64,000 bases of DNA from positions 1,937,001 to 2,001,000 of the forward strand of contig JAVTVX010000027.1 of assembly GCA_033439265.1 (NCBI GenBank), written 5' to 3'. The translations under genes and the position numbers were made by a program. A model generated the notes under the pieces. The model had not been told where the DNA came from, did not search any database, and worked only from the letters and a program-made list of their open reading frames with translations. The stretch is from Dillenia suffruticosa (lineage: Eukaryota; Streptophyta; Magnoliopsida; Dilleniales; Dilleniaceae). Within the stretch, counting starts at the first letter, position 1; each line of letters opens with the position of its first letter. Below, one piece after another: positions 46,401-58,630 of the stretch.

Positions 46401-49400
46401 TTGGACTTATGTTTAGACTTCCGTTGTGTGGATGCAAGTACATGGTATGTCACTAAGATATCTCAGGCCCTTCCTTCTTAGGAAAAAAGGTTTTATGCCA
46501 TCTGCACAGAAAATTTTATATTTTGCCTTGGATTCAGAACTATTGACTGGAAAATTAAAGGTGAAAGACACGCACCCAATATTTGTGCTACAGGAGCAAC
46601 ACATCAGCTCCATGTGTTAGCTTTCAGACCTACGGATGATACTATTTACAAGTTATACAGATTACAGCTACAGTGTCCTGCATGCAAATTATGAGGGATA
46701 AATTATCTCATTGTCTGTGTCCATCACTAGGCTTGATCACTTTTTCACTTATGACATCTTTCTTAATAGTAAGGGAAGTTACATATAAGTTTACTCATTC
46801 TACTAGAAGACATTTCTTAACTGGTGCTTGTTGCTGATCGTTTTTATATGTGTTATGAAATTCACAGTTTATGGATCTTTCAGCCTTGCAGAAGTGTTCA
46901 CTGACAAGCTCTTGTACTGGTACCCTACTGAACCCGTACTATGATTTAAATTGGACTTCTTTTTCCATTTAGGGCAAGCATCATCTCCAATTCTTTGTGA
47001 TTTTAGTGAACTATCATTTTGTAGTACTAATTTCATGGACTTGCATCTTTAGCCAGCTCATCACATTTATGTTGGTGTGCATGGTCACAGGCACACCCCT
47101 TTACCTGTTCTTCATCATTTGACGATATCTGATCATGGTCTTATGACTAATACTGCTAGCTATACATATCAGCATAAGTGGTTGTTGAACATGACTGGTC
47201 AAGCCTGAAGAATTTGGTCAAACATTGGGATGAATGTTGGAGAAGTTTATATGAATGATGATATCTGATCATTTTGTTGTCTTGAAATAATCTTGTTTTG
47301 ATGTCTAAGCAAAGATGTATTGTTCCCGAAGTGCAGAAAAAGGGACACCACACAACACCATAATATGGGAGTGATTGCGGAACCCACAGAACTCATTCCT
47401 GTTCGTATCAATGAATCGTCCTGTGTAATAAGTATACAAACCGAAAAGAAATATTTTGGAACAGATAACATGACTCAGCTCAGAACATCACGTTCATAAT
47501 TTGTGCATGCTTGCACATAAAATAATCCCACTTTTCATTTATGTCCATATTTATTAATTTTTTTTAACCTTTTCATTCACAACAATTTAGGTTGTCAGTC
47601 TGACACCTTTTTCAAATATTTTGTGTGTGTTAATATCTTTTGCCTGAAATTATGGCATAGAAACTACAAGATTAAATATAACCATATATATGTTTTTATT
47701 TTATTTTATTTTATTTTATTTTATTTTTGCTTTACTTATACATTCTCCGATCAACAGGTTTCCGATGTATTATCACATGAAATTTGCTTTCCTTGTCTGG
47801 CTTCAACTTCCTTCAGTTAATGTAAGTTTTTGGTATTGCTTACCCTCTAACGTAACTAATAATATCCAGCCACAATGGTGGACCATTTTTTTCATGTCTA
47901 ATTGTGCTATCTGGCTTTTAAATTTGTCACTCTTTCAATCCTTCCACATTTAGATTTATTTTCTTTGCTTATTGGGTACTATTATAACATCTTAAATCCT
48001 TCTAATTTTCACTTATTGTTTGGTCATGCGATTGTGCTCTCAAGGAGTGACGAAGACAGGTGGGGGCAAGGGAGAAACCCCCTAACGCGCAGAAATTTTT
48101 GGGAAAAAATTTTTATTATGGAAAATGTCCTGTTAATGGTGCTTAAAGTCAAGAAAATGTCATTAAATACCTATTTCCATAAATGTTGTTAAAAGTCATT
48201 AAAATGCTGGAAACAATCTTTAAAATGCCAATAAAATTATTTATAATGCTATTTGATCTCCAAAAATTTAAAAGTTTTGCCCCTCTCCCCCCTATTTTGT
48301 GCTGCGCCTCCCTAAGATAAATTTCTGGTTCAGATCCCCCTGTGCACACGCCCTCGCCTCTCAAGCACAAAATTACATGCAATTCTTCGCAGCAGGGAAA
48401 GCTCTGCCTTGGGTATCAAGACTTCAAGGGCTCATAAGCAGTGCGTGTCAATGTGGTTAAATGTCTTAATTTTATTAAAAAAAAAAAAAAAATTCATAAA
48501 GTTTTGACCTTGTGGGTGCTTACAAGCAGAGTTACTAGATGTCATAGGGACTAGTTTATTGACTCAACCTTGCTGTGGGAAGTAATACAAATTCAAAAAG
48601 GAAACTATTGACTAGCATTACTAGAACCTGCACATGTATACTTATTTGATGTGGACCAATCATGATGAAAATATGGAAAGCAGGACTATTTGTATGTGCA
48701 AGCATGCACAAATGCATCAAGTTACAGTCTTCACCTCCATCTTCTCTCGCTTCTATTGAAGAAATAAAAGTCCATGTCCATCTTTCTACTATAAGGAGCA
48801 AGTTTTGGCAAGCTGTCTCCCTAAATCCAGAAATTTGTCGTGTCTGTAGTCCATACTTCACCAAAACAATTGCCAAATATCTTCAGGTAACTAGGATCAT
48901 CTTCTTTAATTTGACTTATTTTCTATTGTTGAGTTCTTGGATAAAGCATGTAGACCAATGGCTTATATTTGTGGATAAAGCGAAATAAGAAAGGAACTGA
49001 TGAAATGACAGGTGCAAGTATTTCGGTTTAGTGTTTGGGGGGGGGGATAAGAGAATTTCCAATGAGTTTTTTAATCGAATTTCCTTGGCACATGTGATGT
49101 GTTACCTGTCTGTTGCTTCACAATTACATATCATAGTGTATATGACATCTGAGTGCTAGCTGTTAGTTAATATGTGGGTTTTTTTTATTTTTTTATTTTT
49201 TTGGCATTTATTTTTAGACAGGGTTTTGTGCATTCTACCTACTGTAAATTGCTGTATCATTTGTATTTTTATGTTTTGTCTATACTGTAAGATTGATTGC
49301 GATTTACTTCCCTATAAATTCATTTAGTCTGTTATGCACATGATTGTTGTCAGGGAGCAAAGCAGTTGTATAGGAGCCACCTACGTCCCTTCTTTTTGAG

Positions 49401-49988
49401 GCATCAAGCTCTAATTGATCAAGCTGTTGGCTTTACATATAATGAAATGGTTTGTGCTCTTGTCAAATGCTACTTTCCGATAACTAGAAAGCATCCGATT
49501 GGTATTTTTGGTTTGTAGTTTCATACAATTGTGGGATTATTCTGCATACATAAAACCATATTCAGTGCACAAGGACAGTCGGAATATCAAGTTTATAATG
49601 GTGACGTGTAAGCAAATGATGGACACTTTTGATAGTAGAAATGAAAGCCTTTAGGTGCCCATCACATAATTCAAAATCTTAGTGCTGCCTGATCAATGAA
49701 TCCTGCTCTGTTTGCAGCTGAAATTTGTAAGTTCTCACCAAGAAGAAATCCAATTCTGTAAAGCACTGATAGTAAAGAGCGCAACTTCAGGTAATAACTT
49801 CTAGTGAAAATGATTTTGAAGTATGTGTTAACTGCACTGGGACCTTATCTTTTCAAATACATTTTTGTTTTGGACCAGTGGAAGAATTGTTCAGGGGCAC
49901 CACCAAGTCAGTTGGAGACCAGGAGCACCGTGCCATTGAAGGCCCCATAAGCAATAATGCAAGAGATGAGTCAGATCATGAAGATTGA
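43426..49988 (+). CDS. HVA22K: HVA22-like protein k (TB2/DP1/HVA22 family)
   Basis: Exons 43426-43458, 45389-45447, 45783-45880, 46868-46919, 47758-47821, 49354-49449, 49718-49790 and 49879-49988 join in frame to 194 residues. The N-terminus MAFLASNIANEVGLRLLLCP and the blocks GSNIVVRTACCSVGIAFPVY, WLLYWAVYGSFSLAEVFTDK and YHMKFAFLVWLQLP match Arabidopsis HVA22k (from memory). The TB2/DP1 domain covers about residues 20-120 and has hydrophobic hairpins that insert into ER membranes, where the family shapes tubules and affects trafficking. The k type is the divergent, longer member; whether it responds to ABA like barley HVA22 is unknown. The C-terminus is acidic (NARDESDHED). Introns are long (1.9 kb for intron 1) and contain degenerate repeats. 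It converges with the GBF1-type gene, 1.66 kb away. Confidence 0.93.
43680..44280. repeat. Two degenerate GGGG/CCCC-flanked repeats in HVA22k intron 1
   Basis: Segments at about 43680-43825 and 44125-44280 share a layout: a GGGG-rich start (CCAGTCGGGGGCC; GCCAG...ATTGGGGATGC), an AT-rich middle rich in AATTTTTAAAAT, and a CCCC-rich end (CGGCCCCTGG; AGCCCCAGCCCC). A third similar patch lies at about 48040-48335 in intron 5. This resembles a widespread plant repeat with CAG...GAGCC ends; the copies are too degenerate to assign. Confidence 0.35.
47693..47727. repeat. (TTTTA)n microsatellite in HVA22k intron 4
   Basis: About seven TTTTA units form a T-rich tract that ends some 30 bases before the exon 5 acceptor at 47757. 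Confidence 0.85.
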
Positions 49989-50311
49989 TGGTATTGTTTC
50001 CAATGCCACTGCCTTCTGTGTACATAGGTTATTTTGCCCCTCTAACCAGAGGCTGCTCAACATCTTTGATTTTTCAAATACAAGTAAAGCTTGTAGCCTA
50101 GCCCCATAACAAGTTACGCCTAATCAGGTCATCAACATAGCTATGGGGATGGGCTGGCCTAATATTCGGTTGGGTCTAGTGTGTAGCCTTCAATTTGTCA
50201 CCTTAGATTTGTTAAGCGTACTGCATGTCCTCGTTATTTATGGCAATATGTTGATAAATTTACAGATGTATCTGTATCTTGTATGACCCCGTCTTCCAGC
50301 TTTATTGCAAA

Positions 50312-50346
50312 CCCCTCCCCCCCCCGGCCCCCCCCCCCCTCCCCCC
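50312..50346. repeat. C-rich tract
   Basis: Long C runs separated by T and GG. It could form a G-quadruplex on the minus strand or an i-motif, and it is also error-prone in sequencing. Confidence 0.7.
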
Positions 50347-51054
50347 AAAAAAAAACAAAAAAAAATGTTGAAAAAAAATAATTTTATAAGCCAAAACAGT
50401 TGCAGGATTTATTTCTATGTACTCACAATTTGCATAATTGGGTCTGGAGGGTTCGGGCCCACTAAGTTGGGGTTTTGCCAGGACTGTTGAAAAGCTATCT
50501 GGGCCCGGATCTGAGTGTTCGTTCGGTATACTGGACCAAGAGGAGTTAAGGGAACATTTTGGACCTGGGCCAACCTAGGGCACTTACTTTTCGCTTTTTC
50601 TTTTTTTTTTTTTCGGTTGAATAAGAACACACCCAACAAAAGAAACAGGTAGAAGCAAATAAAAACAGAACAAACACGGAGAAATTACAGAAAATTCCAC
50701 GGGGAGCAACCTCTCAAGGAGGATGCTTCGCTTTTTCCTCATCTGGGAGTGGAACTGCAAATTACTATTCTAAGGGCTCACTCTCTGTGCACAAAGTGCT
50801 TCCCGTGTGGAAATTTCTATTAATAGGCCAAAACTTGTATCCAGCCCAAAAGAGGACTTGACAGGCTGCACGGCTTTCGTTGGTTTCGTTACATGCATTA
50901 AACAAAAAACCAAATGAAATTTGAAGAAACAAGCAAAATCTAAGCCAGAAAATTTCTGGCTAAAAGCGCAGGGTTGTGCTTCATTTTCTTGTGGACGTAT
51001 TTCTTGGCCAACTAACATGCCCATTGAGATGCCTAGCCAATGAAGCAAACTTAC

Positions 51055-51240
51055 GATAAATATTCAAAATTATATTCTAATTTATTTAGTTCAAACACTA
51101 TCAAAACCAAATTAGAAAAAAAAAAAAATTTGAATATAAACTTTTCCATTCTTAAATTTCAAATTTAAAATTTGATTAAAAAACTTAATGCCTTTACTTA
51201 TTAAACCGTCTGATAATAGTAGTTTCAAGTTCTAGTTGGG
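51055..51240. repeat. Dispersed AT-rich repeat, copy 2
   Basis: It shares the order ATTCAAAATTATA, AATTTATTTAGTTCAAAC, then AAATTTCAAATTTAAAATTT, TGATTAAAAAACTTAA and TATTAAACCGTCTG with 60915-61090, and a shorter part with 4868-5070. No ends were identified. Confidence 0.45.
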
Positions 51241-51647
51241 CTCTTCATGGTTATTTTCGGATTTGGAACCGATTTGGGTCATGTCCATCTGCAACAAGGA
51301 CACCAACACTAGAATGAAAGTAGATCAAGGCAGGCAATGTTGAAGAAATCTATTTAAAAAAAAAAAAAGATTAATCAGCTGAAAAAGTAGCTCCCTACAT
51401 TAATCCAACCTCTAAAAACTTTTTATTGTACATTACTTCCGTAGCTGATCTTACAACATTAAACTTAACCTCGTCCATCCCGACAATAATGCAAACCTTC
51501 TCACACATGAAGAGTACAGAAACTAAGGGCGGGGGGGAGTTAAAATGGTATAGATTAGTAAACAGACTTGGCCGAATCAACGGAGCAATCCCATTGCAGA
51601 GTCATCAAATTTGTGCCGTGGCTTCAGACAAGTAATTTTGTCTACTA

Positions 51648-54600
51648 CTAACTGTTGCCTTCAAGATTCTGAGACTTAAGGCCGTTATTGTCTTCGAGGT
51701 TGGCCACTGCATCGGGTCCGCAGAGCCTTGTTAGTTCTTCCTGTTTCAGCCAAAAACGCCATGCTTAATGTTGGCTAAAAATGAAGCCAAAACAAGATGG
51801 AATATTGTTATTCACAACCTGTTTCCAAAAATTTAGTTACAACCAGAAAGGAGATGAAGCAAAGCAATGCACGGAAGCCCCAAAAATGAAAGGAATAGAA
51901 AAGGTTCATAAGAAACCTTAATGGAACTATTTTCTGATGTAATCTTTTTGCATTCTTCAGAAAGCATTTGCAGCTCATCTCTTAATGCGCGATTTTCATT
52001 GCTCAAAGTCTCAACTCTCACTTGTAGTTCTTCACACTCTGCCTGATAAGATCAAACAATCCAATGCCTTCCACTATCAGCAATGAAAACAAAAAGAAGC
52101 AAAGAAGTACCATTGCCATCAAAGTTATAAAATATAGAGAGGAATGCAAAATTTCCATCTATTCAGGTAGTGTCAATAGCTCCTTAAAAAAAATAATAAT
52201 AAAAATAAAAAAATAAAAATAAAAATAAAAATTCTAGCGTTTCAGACAGAAAACAGTATATCCTTAAATATCCGGAGATTTTTAAAGCCCAGCCAAATAG
52301 AGTATATTACCAATCATATACAATACGCAAGTCCCAGCCTAAATGATATATAAACAAATACTTAGAAACTTATCCGAAGCCATTCAAGCAAACAAGGTGC
52401 ACCTATACCTGCTTACGCAATCTTGACCTCCTAGCCGACTCCCTGTTAGATTGCTTCCTCTTCTGTCTTTTAAGTTCACGCTCATCCTGTTAAAATTCAG
52501 TCCCATAGAAAGAATCAGAATTTACACTCTTATTGTTGATGATGACAGATAATCGTAAACACATGGCAAACAACAAAAATGTCCTGAATCTTCCCTAACC
52601 CAAAAAGAATGCTCATACAAACAGAAAAATCAACTTATTAGAATAACAAAGATTTTAGAAAGTCGTCATGCATTAAACTGCAAACCCGTAAGAGTAACTG
52701 TCAAGATTAATGGCTGCGAAGCAAGTAGTAAAGTAGCTAAATAACAGCAACAGTAGGGCATGTTTTTATGTGTTGTACTTGTCACATCATTCTGAGGACT
52801 GTCTTGTAACAAGACCAAACTGGGGCTACTTAACACTTTTTCACTCTTAGTGGTCTCAAAAGTGGTACAAAAATGGAAAACAAAGACATAACAACACTAT
52901 CTAATTGGGCATCAATGGCAAGAATTCATACTTGAATCCATTGATCAGGCATGACACCATCACGTGCAACCATTGCTCCTGGGACAATTGCAGATGAAAC
53001 TCCAGTTGAATTTGGTCTCATTTTCATAGCTCCAACAGCTGCTGCTGGTGCATTCCAGAGATCCATCCCAATGTTTAGAGTAGTTGCTGGAACTGAGCCC
53101 AAAGGCTTCCCTGATACCGAAGCTTGAAGATTTTGTGCATTGGCACCTGACAATTATTTAAATTGTGAACTTGCTAAACAAATAAACTTATTACAAGAAC
53201 AATGAAAATCAAAAAGGAAAAATTACCATCTGTAAGCATCTGGTTGAAGCTTCCTTTTTTACTTGCCGAAAATTCCTGGAAATAGAATGAGGACAGGTAA
53301 GACTTACTATAGGGTTGAAAGCAAAATTACATTGCGCCATCATCTGGGTTGAGGTGGTGGAAATGAAATGGACCAAAAATTGGTTTATGAACACAGTGCA
53401 GCAATGCTCCTTGTCTTTGACAAGGCTGGGATGGACAGAGACGGGTTAGCATTTACAGGCAGCCAGAGGACTCGAGAAAGGGTAGGAGGCAACTTTTTGC
53501 TACCTCAAGAACTGATATAATTATAACCTTTGGTAAATTTACAAATGTTATATCGATATGTTATGGATGACTGGTTATATAGGGAGTATAACCATTTTGT
53601 CATTTAGTATGACCTTCTCTTTCCTTTTGTTTATTCACTTTGTCAGGCAGCGTTATGGATACAACTTTTGTAACTTCATGGTACATCAATTGGTTCCTGT
53701 TGCAAATGTTATTTTCTGTTATTTAGAAGTTTGATCCATTGTCTTTGAAGAAATTATTTAGAAGCTTCTTGAACCTTATATCCCGATTCTGAGGAGCATT
53801 CAGTATACTCATGAAGTTTCAAGATATTGGAGCCAAAGTGGTATTTCCTCATTCTCTCCTCATTTCAGATAAAATAGAATACGCATCAAAATGTGCATGC
53901 TTAAACACATGAACAAGCACAAAATACAATTTCTAAGAACATACTTGTTGATTGGTATTCTCATCTGCTCCATCTGTTGAGTCATCACTACCACTTTCAG
54001 CACTGTCAACAGCAAAAAATAAATGAATCATGAAAAATTGAGAGTGAACAAGAAGCAGAGATCACAACTTCACACCATTAAAGAGTCGAGACAGGTTATG
54101 CATGTGGATGATTGAAAGACAGCAGAAGAGGCCTAGCCAGATAATCTAATGATGCACCGGATAATCTAATGATGCATTAAATAAAAGTAAGCAGATATAT
54201 TCATTGGTAGCATTAGTAGAGACTAAGAAGATTTAAGGGAGATCAGAACCAGATAAGTCAATGAATAGGTCATTCGTAACAATCTAGTCCCAAGATTTCA
54301 CCATACACAAACCTCCTAAATGGAACCATGTTACATAAAATCACTATCGTGATACTTGGATCCAATTTACCTACTTCAGAGAATAATAGAAATGAAATAA
54401 TGCATAAGAGATGCACAACCATGCAAGAACAAATATACTTGACATTTATGAATTACCATTTGTGCAGATGCATGTCTAACCCTGAAAATTTGCTATCATA
54501 CCTTTGGGAGGCACCATCATTTCCAGAGCCGGAAGTTGCTTTTCCACTGTCTTTAGTCTTGCCACTAGCTACACCATTATTTCCGGAAGCTCCTCTGGAT

Positions 54601-55434
54601 TTTTTTGTTGGAGTGGCATCTTTTCCATCAGTAGCCTTCCCTTCTCGTTCCACATTTGCTTGTGGTGCACCTGGAGTCTGTGAAAAAAGAACAGGAAAAT
54701 AGGAGTTGACAAACTACTCTTTGAATGATGCAAATGAAAAAAGTTTAGATTGTAGCAAGACAAATAACTGGATTCCAGATCCCAAGGGAATTTCAAGCAA
54801 GACATAAAAGGAAAATCTCAACTCAAATAAGGAAAAAGAAAAATTACAAGCAGATCACCAATGTCAGATGGGGGAGAGAGCAAGCTTGTCATTACCGTAA
54901 CCATATTGGGATGAGCATAAATGCCCCCTGGCGGATATATAGCTGGGTATGGAACTGGGGTCCCATATGGAGGAATCAAGGGCTGCAAACATAAAGGTAT
55001 CAAAATATATATATATATTTTTGAAAGGAAAAACACTCCCTTGTCGGAATGGTCAAAGAATGTAGATTTTACCTGGCCTCCCCAGTAGATAGGATGAGGG
55101 GTCGGAGAAGCAACAGGGGAAGCAAAAAAGGGGGGTGGCGTAGCTCCAGCACCATAATAAGCCTGATCAAGGAGCTCAGGTATTAACAACTAGATAATTC
55201 ACCATGAGCTTAAAGAAAACTCAACCAAATATCTTAGTTAACCTGCATAGAACTGGACCAATCGGGATATGAAGGTGTAGCTGGTGTTTCCTGAAAATAG
55301 AAGGGCAAAGATGGTAAATGGAGTATAAGAGAGAGAAGTAATTACAAAATGATGTGATGGGCATGAAAGAAAACCTGATTTGAGGAAGCTGCTTTAGCTG
55401 TCTTAGCTGGTGTATTCTCTTCACTGGTCCCCAT
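51648..55434 (-). CDS. GBF1: G-box binding factor, GBF1-type bZIP
   Basis: Minus-strand exons 55375-55434, 55243-55290, 55073-55162, 54896-54982, 54502-54677, 53945-54002, 53227-53275, 52932-53146, 52409-52486, 51917-52042 and 51648-51740 join in frame to 359 residues. The N-terminal Pro-rich region contains PYGTPVPYPAIYPPGGIYAH, typical of GBFs. SGSGNDGAS and a Ser/Asp/Glu-rich stretch (casein kinase-like sites) follow, then NIGMDLW. The basic region is QSNRESARRSRLRKQ with N275-x7-R283, and the zipper is L293-L300-L307-L314-I321. The end EELTRLCGPDAVANLE is the GBF1/GBF3 tail. GBFs bind CACGTG as homo- or heterodimers in light, ABA and senescence responses. A leader exon near 58.4-58.6 kb with a 2.9-kb leader intron is likely. 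The neighbours match Arabidopsis GBF1 (At4g36730, from memory). Confidence 0.95.
52189..52232. repeat. A-rich (AAAAAT)n run in a GBF1 intron
   Basis: Imperfect AAAAAT/AAT repeats. Low complexity. Confidence 0.7.
54140..54179. repeat. 20-bp tandem duplication in a GBF1 intron
   Basis: GATAATCTAATGATGCA starts both units (54140-54159 and 54160-54179); the last three bases differ. Confidence 0.85.
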
Positions 55435-55827
55435 TAAACTTGTAAACAGAATAACTTATGCCACATTGACTAACATTCTGAAACAATCTGTGCACTGTGC
55501 GAATGCAGTAAAAGGTCAGTTCAGATGTTGTAATTCTTTTGATAGAAAGTTTTGCTATCATATATAATTATTTGGGCAAAAAAAATAAACTTCATGTGGG
55601 CCAAAAAAAAATCGTGTCATACTTATCCTATATTATTTGGGGGAAAAATTATTTTCCAATTACTATCATGAACAAGTTAAATAAAGAAAGTGCGAAGATT
55701 ATGCTGACAAACAACTGAAGAAATGGTTTAATTTAATAAGAAATCTGTATGCCCGTTATCTAGGCTCCCCTATTTCTCATATGAGTTTTAGACTACTCTT
55801 TATGACTGGGTCTCATTGTAGTTGACA

Positions 55828-56265
55828 CCGAAAGGTAGAGATGGGACTGGTCCAGTTCCTGGACAAGCCTAGAAGCCGCGGGCTGGTTAGGCTGCGGTTC
55901 CGAGGCCTTCTAGGGACGGGCCGGGCCGGGCCGGGCTGGGCCGGTTCCAAAACAATTTTGCTTGGAACCGGCCCGGCCAGGTGAACCAGGCCCGCTGAAC
56001 TGATCTGTGCCATGCCGGTCCAGTTCAACGGTTTTTCAAAGTGAAAATTTTCAAAAAAAAAAAAAAAAAGCCAGTGGAACCGGGCCGCGCCAGTTCCTTG
56101 CCCGCCCGGTTAAAAAAAATAGGAACCGGACCAGCCCGGTTACTGTAGCGGCCGGTCCGGTTCCGGGTTACCATTGCCCCGGGCTGGTTTCCGGTCTGGG
56201 CTCCAGCAGGGTGGCTGGGCTGGTTTCCGGGCCAGAACCGGCCCAGTCCCATCTCTACCGAAAGG
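55828..56265. mobile_element. hAT-type MITE, 422 bp, with 8-bp target-site duplication
   Basis: CCGAAAGG occurs at 55828-55835 and 56258-56265. Between them the element begins TAGAGATGGGACTGG and ends CCAGTCCCATCTCTA, perfect 15-bp inverted termini that continue imperfectly. An 8-bp duplication and TAGAGATGG-like ends are hAT hallmarks. The interior is unusually GC-rich, made of repeated GGGCCGG/CCGGTTCC units, with an A17 stretch at 56054-56070. It has no coding capacity. Confidence 0.9.
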
Positions 56266-58346
56266 AGAGATGAAATCAAAGACTAGCACTCTGTTCATGT
56301 AAAGGAAAGGGGAAAAAGGCAGCAGAGGTCAACTAATATAGACGGTTGAACAATTTCCCTAAGCAAAGAAATCATGAATTTCCGAACCTAGAGAAAAAGA
56401 TAGAAAGTCGGTTACTATCAGTGGATAAAAAGGGAATGATAAAGTTAAATAAGGAATTGAAGTACACAATGACACAACCATATAAGGTCACCAACATGAA
56501 CATAGCAAGAAGATCCCAAAAACTACCTATTCTTTTACTCTACTTCTTCCCCAAGCTCTGGCACTCATAATCGAGGCATCCTAAGCCTAGGGCAGCAAAG
56601 GAACCAGCATGCCACTCACTCTCAGAATAATTGACCTGAGATAGCTTATATAAGCTCCAAAAGCTTAATATTTGATTTGGCCATATGACTCATTTCTCCT
56701 CATTCAAGGTACATATGGACAACATCATCCAAGCTGATACCTATATAGTATCAAGCTTGGACTGTCAGTCTTTGATATCCTACCTTAATTCTGGCATATT
56801 GCACCTCAAAATTTTGATTTCTGACATTTACCAACATCATGCAGTAAAGAAGATGTGACTCGACTCTGAAAGGGATATTCTGCAGAATTACATTATGTAA
56901 CTTTCAAAATGATGATAATGTTAATGGTTCTTCCTGCATTTTGCTATTGTGCATTTCTCATTTAGTTGTACAGAAGAGAATTCTAAGAAGTCTTCTTTGA
57001 ACAGGAGGGAAAATCCTTATTAAAAGGAGGGGAGGATGAGCACCAGGGATTGTTATCCTGATCAAACTATTGCAACCTCAAATCAACAAAATCGAGAACA
57101 TTTAGAAGAGCAAAACTGCCCACAAAACCGATCAAGGGTTTCTCCGCCCCCACCAAACTAACATTCAAATCTTCAAGCTCTTAAAGCATCCTTGCTTTAA
57201 CGTTTCTAGCAACACAAACGTCACCTGCATCTAAACTAGACATTACCAACTGAAAATGATAATATGAAAACATGAAGAGCGGAACAAAGATGCTCAGATT
57301 AAGGGTATAAAAGGTAAAGTGGCTTAACAAAAACATGGTTCATGATGCGCAGTGATTATAAGGAATTAATTGATTCAAAATAGGGGAGAAACAACTAAAT
57401 GGAAAGAACAAAAGTATTATAAGACAAGCCACCGAAAGAACGTGAGCTAGATCACAGTTCATTATATACAACCTTATGCAGAATCAGGACAAGGAAAAGA
57501 AACTCATTTAACTAGTGGAAAAGTTGTTGGATGTTATATTTTTAACAAAGTATTTAAAATACCAATTTAGATCTACACGATCTTGTAAAGGTATAACTCG
57601 AATCTTGCAAAATTTTAAATTGATTCTCCACCCAATTTTGAAATTTATCACCCATTTACGGTAGAACGCCATACCTCAAGACCTTAATAATCGAGCTATA
57701 AGTCCTATGTTTGAATGCAACCATCCTCGTTAACACCATTAGATGTAAGCCTTTAGCCACATGTAACCATCGCTTATTTCATAGAGAGAGAGCAGTCAAC
57801 TGTTCGACAAAGAGGGAACAGCAAACACAAGACCCAACAAAACAAGTGGGAATCTCTTTAAGGGACCTTTACTGTTAGCAAACAACTAAATTAGGGTTTG
57901 CAGCTGAAAAAAAATGCAAATATGCCTTCAACATATTAGTAACCATCACATTCCAATCAACAATTACAAAACCCATATGGCCCCTCCCCCAAAAAAAAGT
58001 GGGAACCCAAAAAGCCAAGAGTGAGGGAGGGAAAAACCTAGAATTAAAAACAGCATAAGTCTTAAGGTCAAGTCTAATAGTTACCAAATTCGTGAAAAAT
58101 CAATTCTAAAAAGTTACCAAAATTTAAGAACAAGTTGAAATTCAATCTGGATCGAAGTACTGGGATGAATTTCACAATTCCCATACCGCCAAAAATTCAG
58201 AAATCCAAACATAGTACAAACACAGATACAAACGCACAAAGCACCCAACACTAAACAATTCTAAGACTAATCCTAAGACACAACCAACAAGGTAGAAACA
58301 ACGAACAACGTTAGTCAGGCGAAAAACGTAAAAAGACAAAACAGTA

Positions 58347-58373
58347 AGAGAGAGAGAGAGAGAGAGAGAGAGA
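58347..58373. repeat. (GA)n run at the GBF1 leader exon/intron edge
   Basis: A run of about 27 bases on the plus strand, that is (CT)n on the transcript, starting just inside the inferred leader intron. Confidence 0.8.
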
Positions 58374-58571
58374 ACCTGGTTTCTTGGCGTTCGGAGAGGG
58401 TGAGGTGGAAGTCCAAGTCAGGTTTTTATTTTTTATTTTAATTTTTTTTAGCTTTCGGAACAACCTTAAATAGAAATGCAACAAAAAAAGGGGGGAATTT
58501 TCCAAAGCTAGGGTTTCTATCTACCCACCCCAATTTAACCTATCGCCGAGAAAGAAATAATCTCAACAACT

Positions 58572-58630
58572 CTCTCTCTCTTTACGGATTTTCTCTCTCT
58601 ACGGATTTTGGAATTTCTCTCTCTACGGGA
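58572..58630 (-). repeat. Imperfect CT-rich tandem repeat at the GBF1 leader start
   Basis: Three copies of a unit like TTTCTCTCTCTACGGA on the plus strand, spaced about 18-22 bases apart. They lie where the GBF1 transcript probably starts and may be promoter or leader. Confidence 0.6.

Larger units (their letters stand above)
49989..51647. other. Convergent spacer between HVA22k and GBF1
   Basis: It holds the 3' UTRs of both genes. A C-rich tract (50312-50346) is followed by an A run. About 51055-51240 is an AT-rich dispersed repeat shared with 60.9 kb. No gene is supported. Confidence 0.5.
55435..58375 (-). other. GBF1: GBF1 leader intron (inferred)
   Basis: On the minus strand, AACCAG|GTTCTC at 58376/58375 is a good donor next to a GA run in a CT/GA-rich leader, and ACAAG just before the GBF1 ATG could be the acceptor. 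If spliced this way, the 2.9 kb between holds no coding exon but does contain a hAT-type MITE at 55836-56257. A gene or separate transcript within it is not supported. Confidence 0.5.

Noticed and set aside
48040-48382. Possible separate gene in HVA22k intron 5
   Set aside because: Frames here are short and overlap the degenerate GGGG/CCCC repeat.
56007-56273. Proline/arginine-rich frames of 70-88 codons near 56 kb
   Set aside because: They are translations of the GC-rich MITE interior, with no start context or family match.
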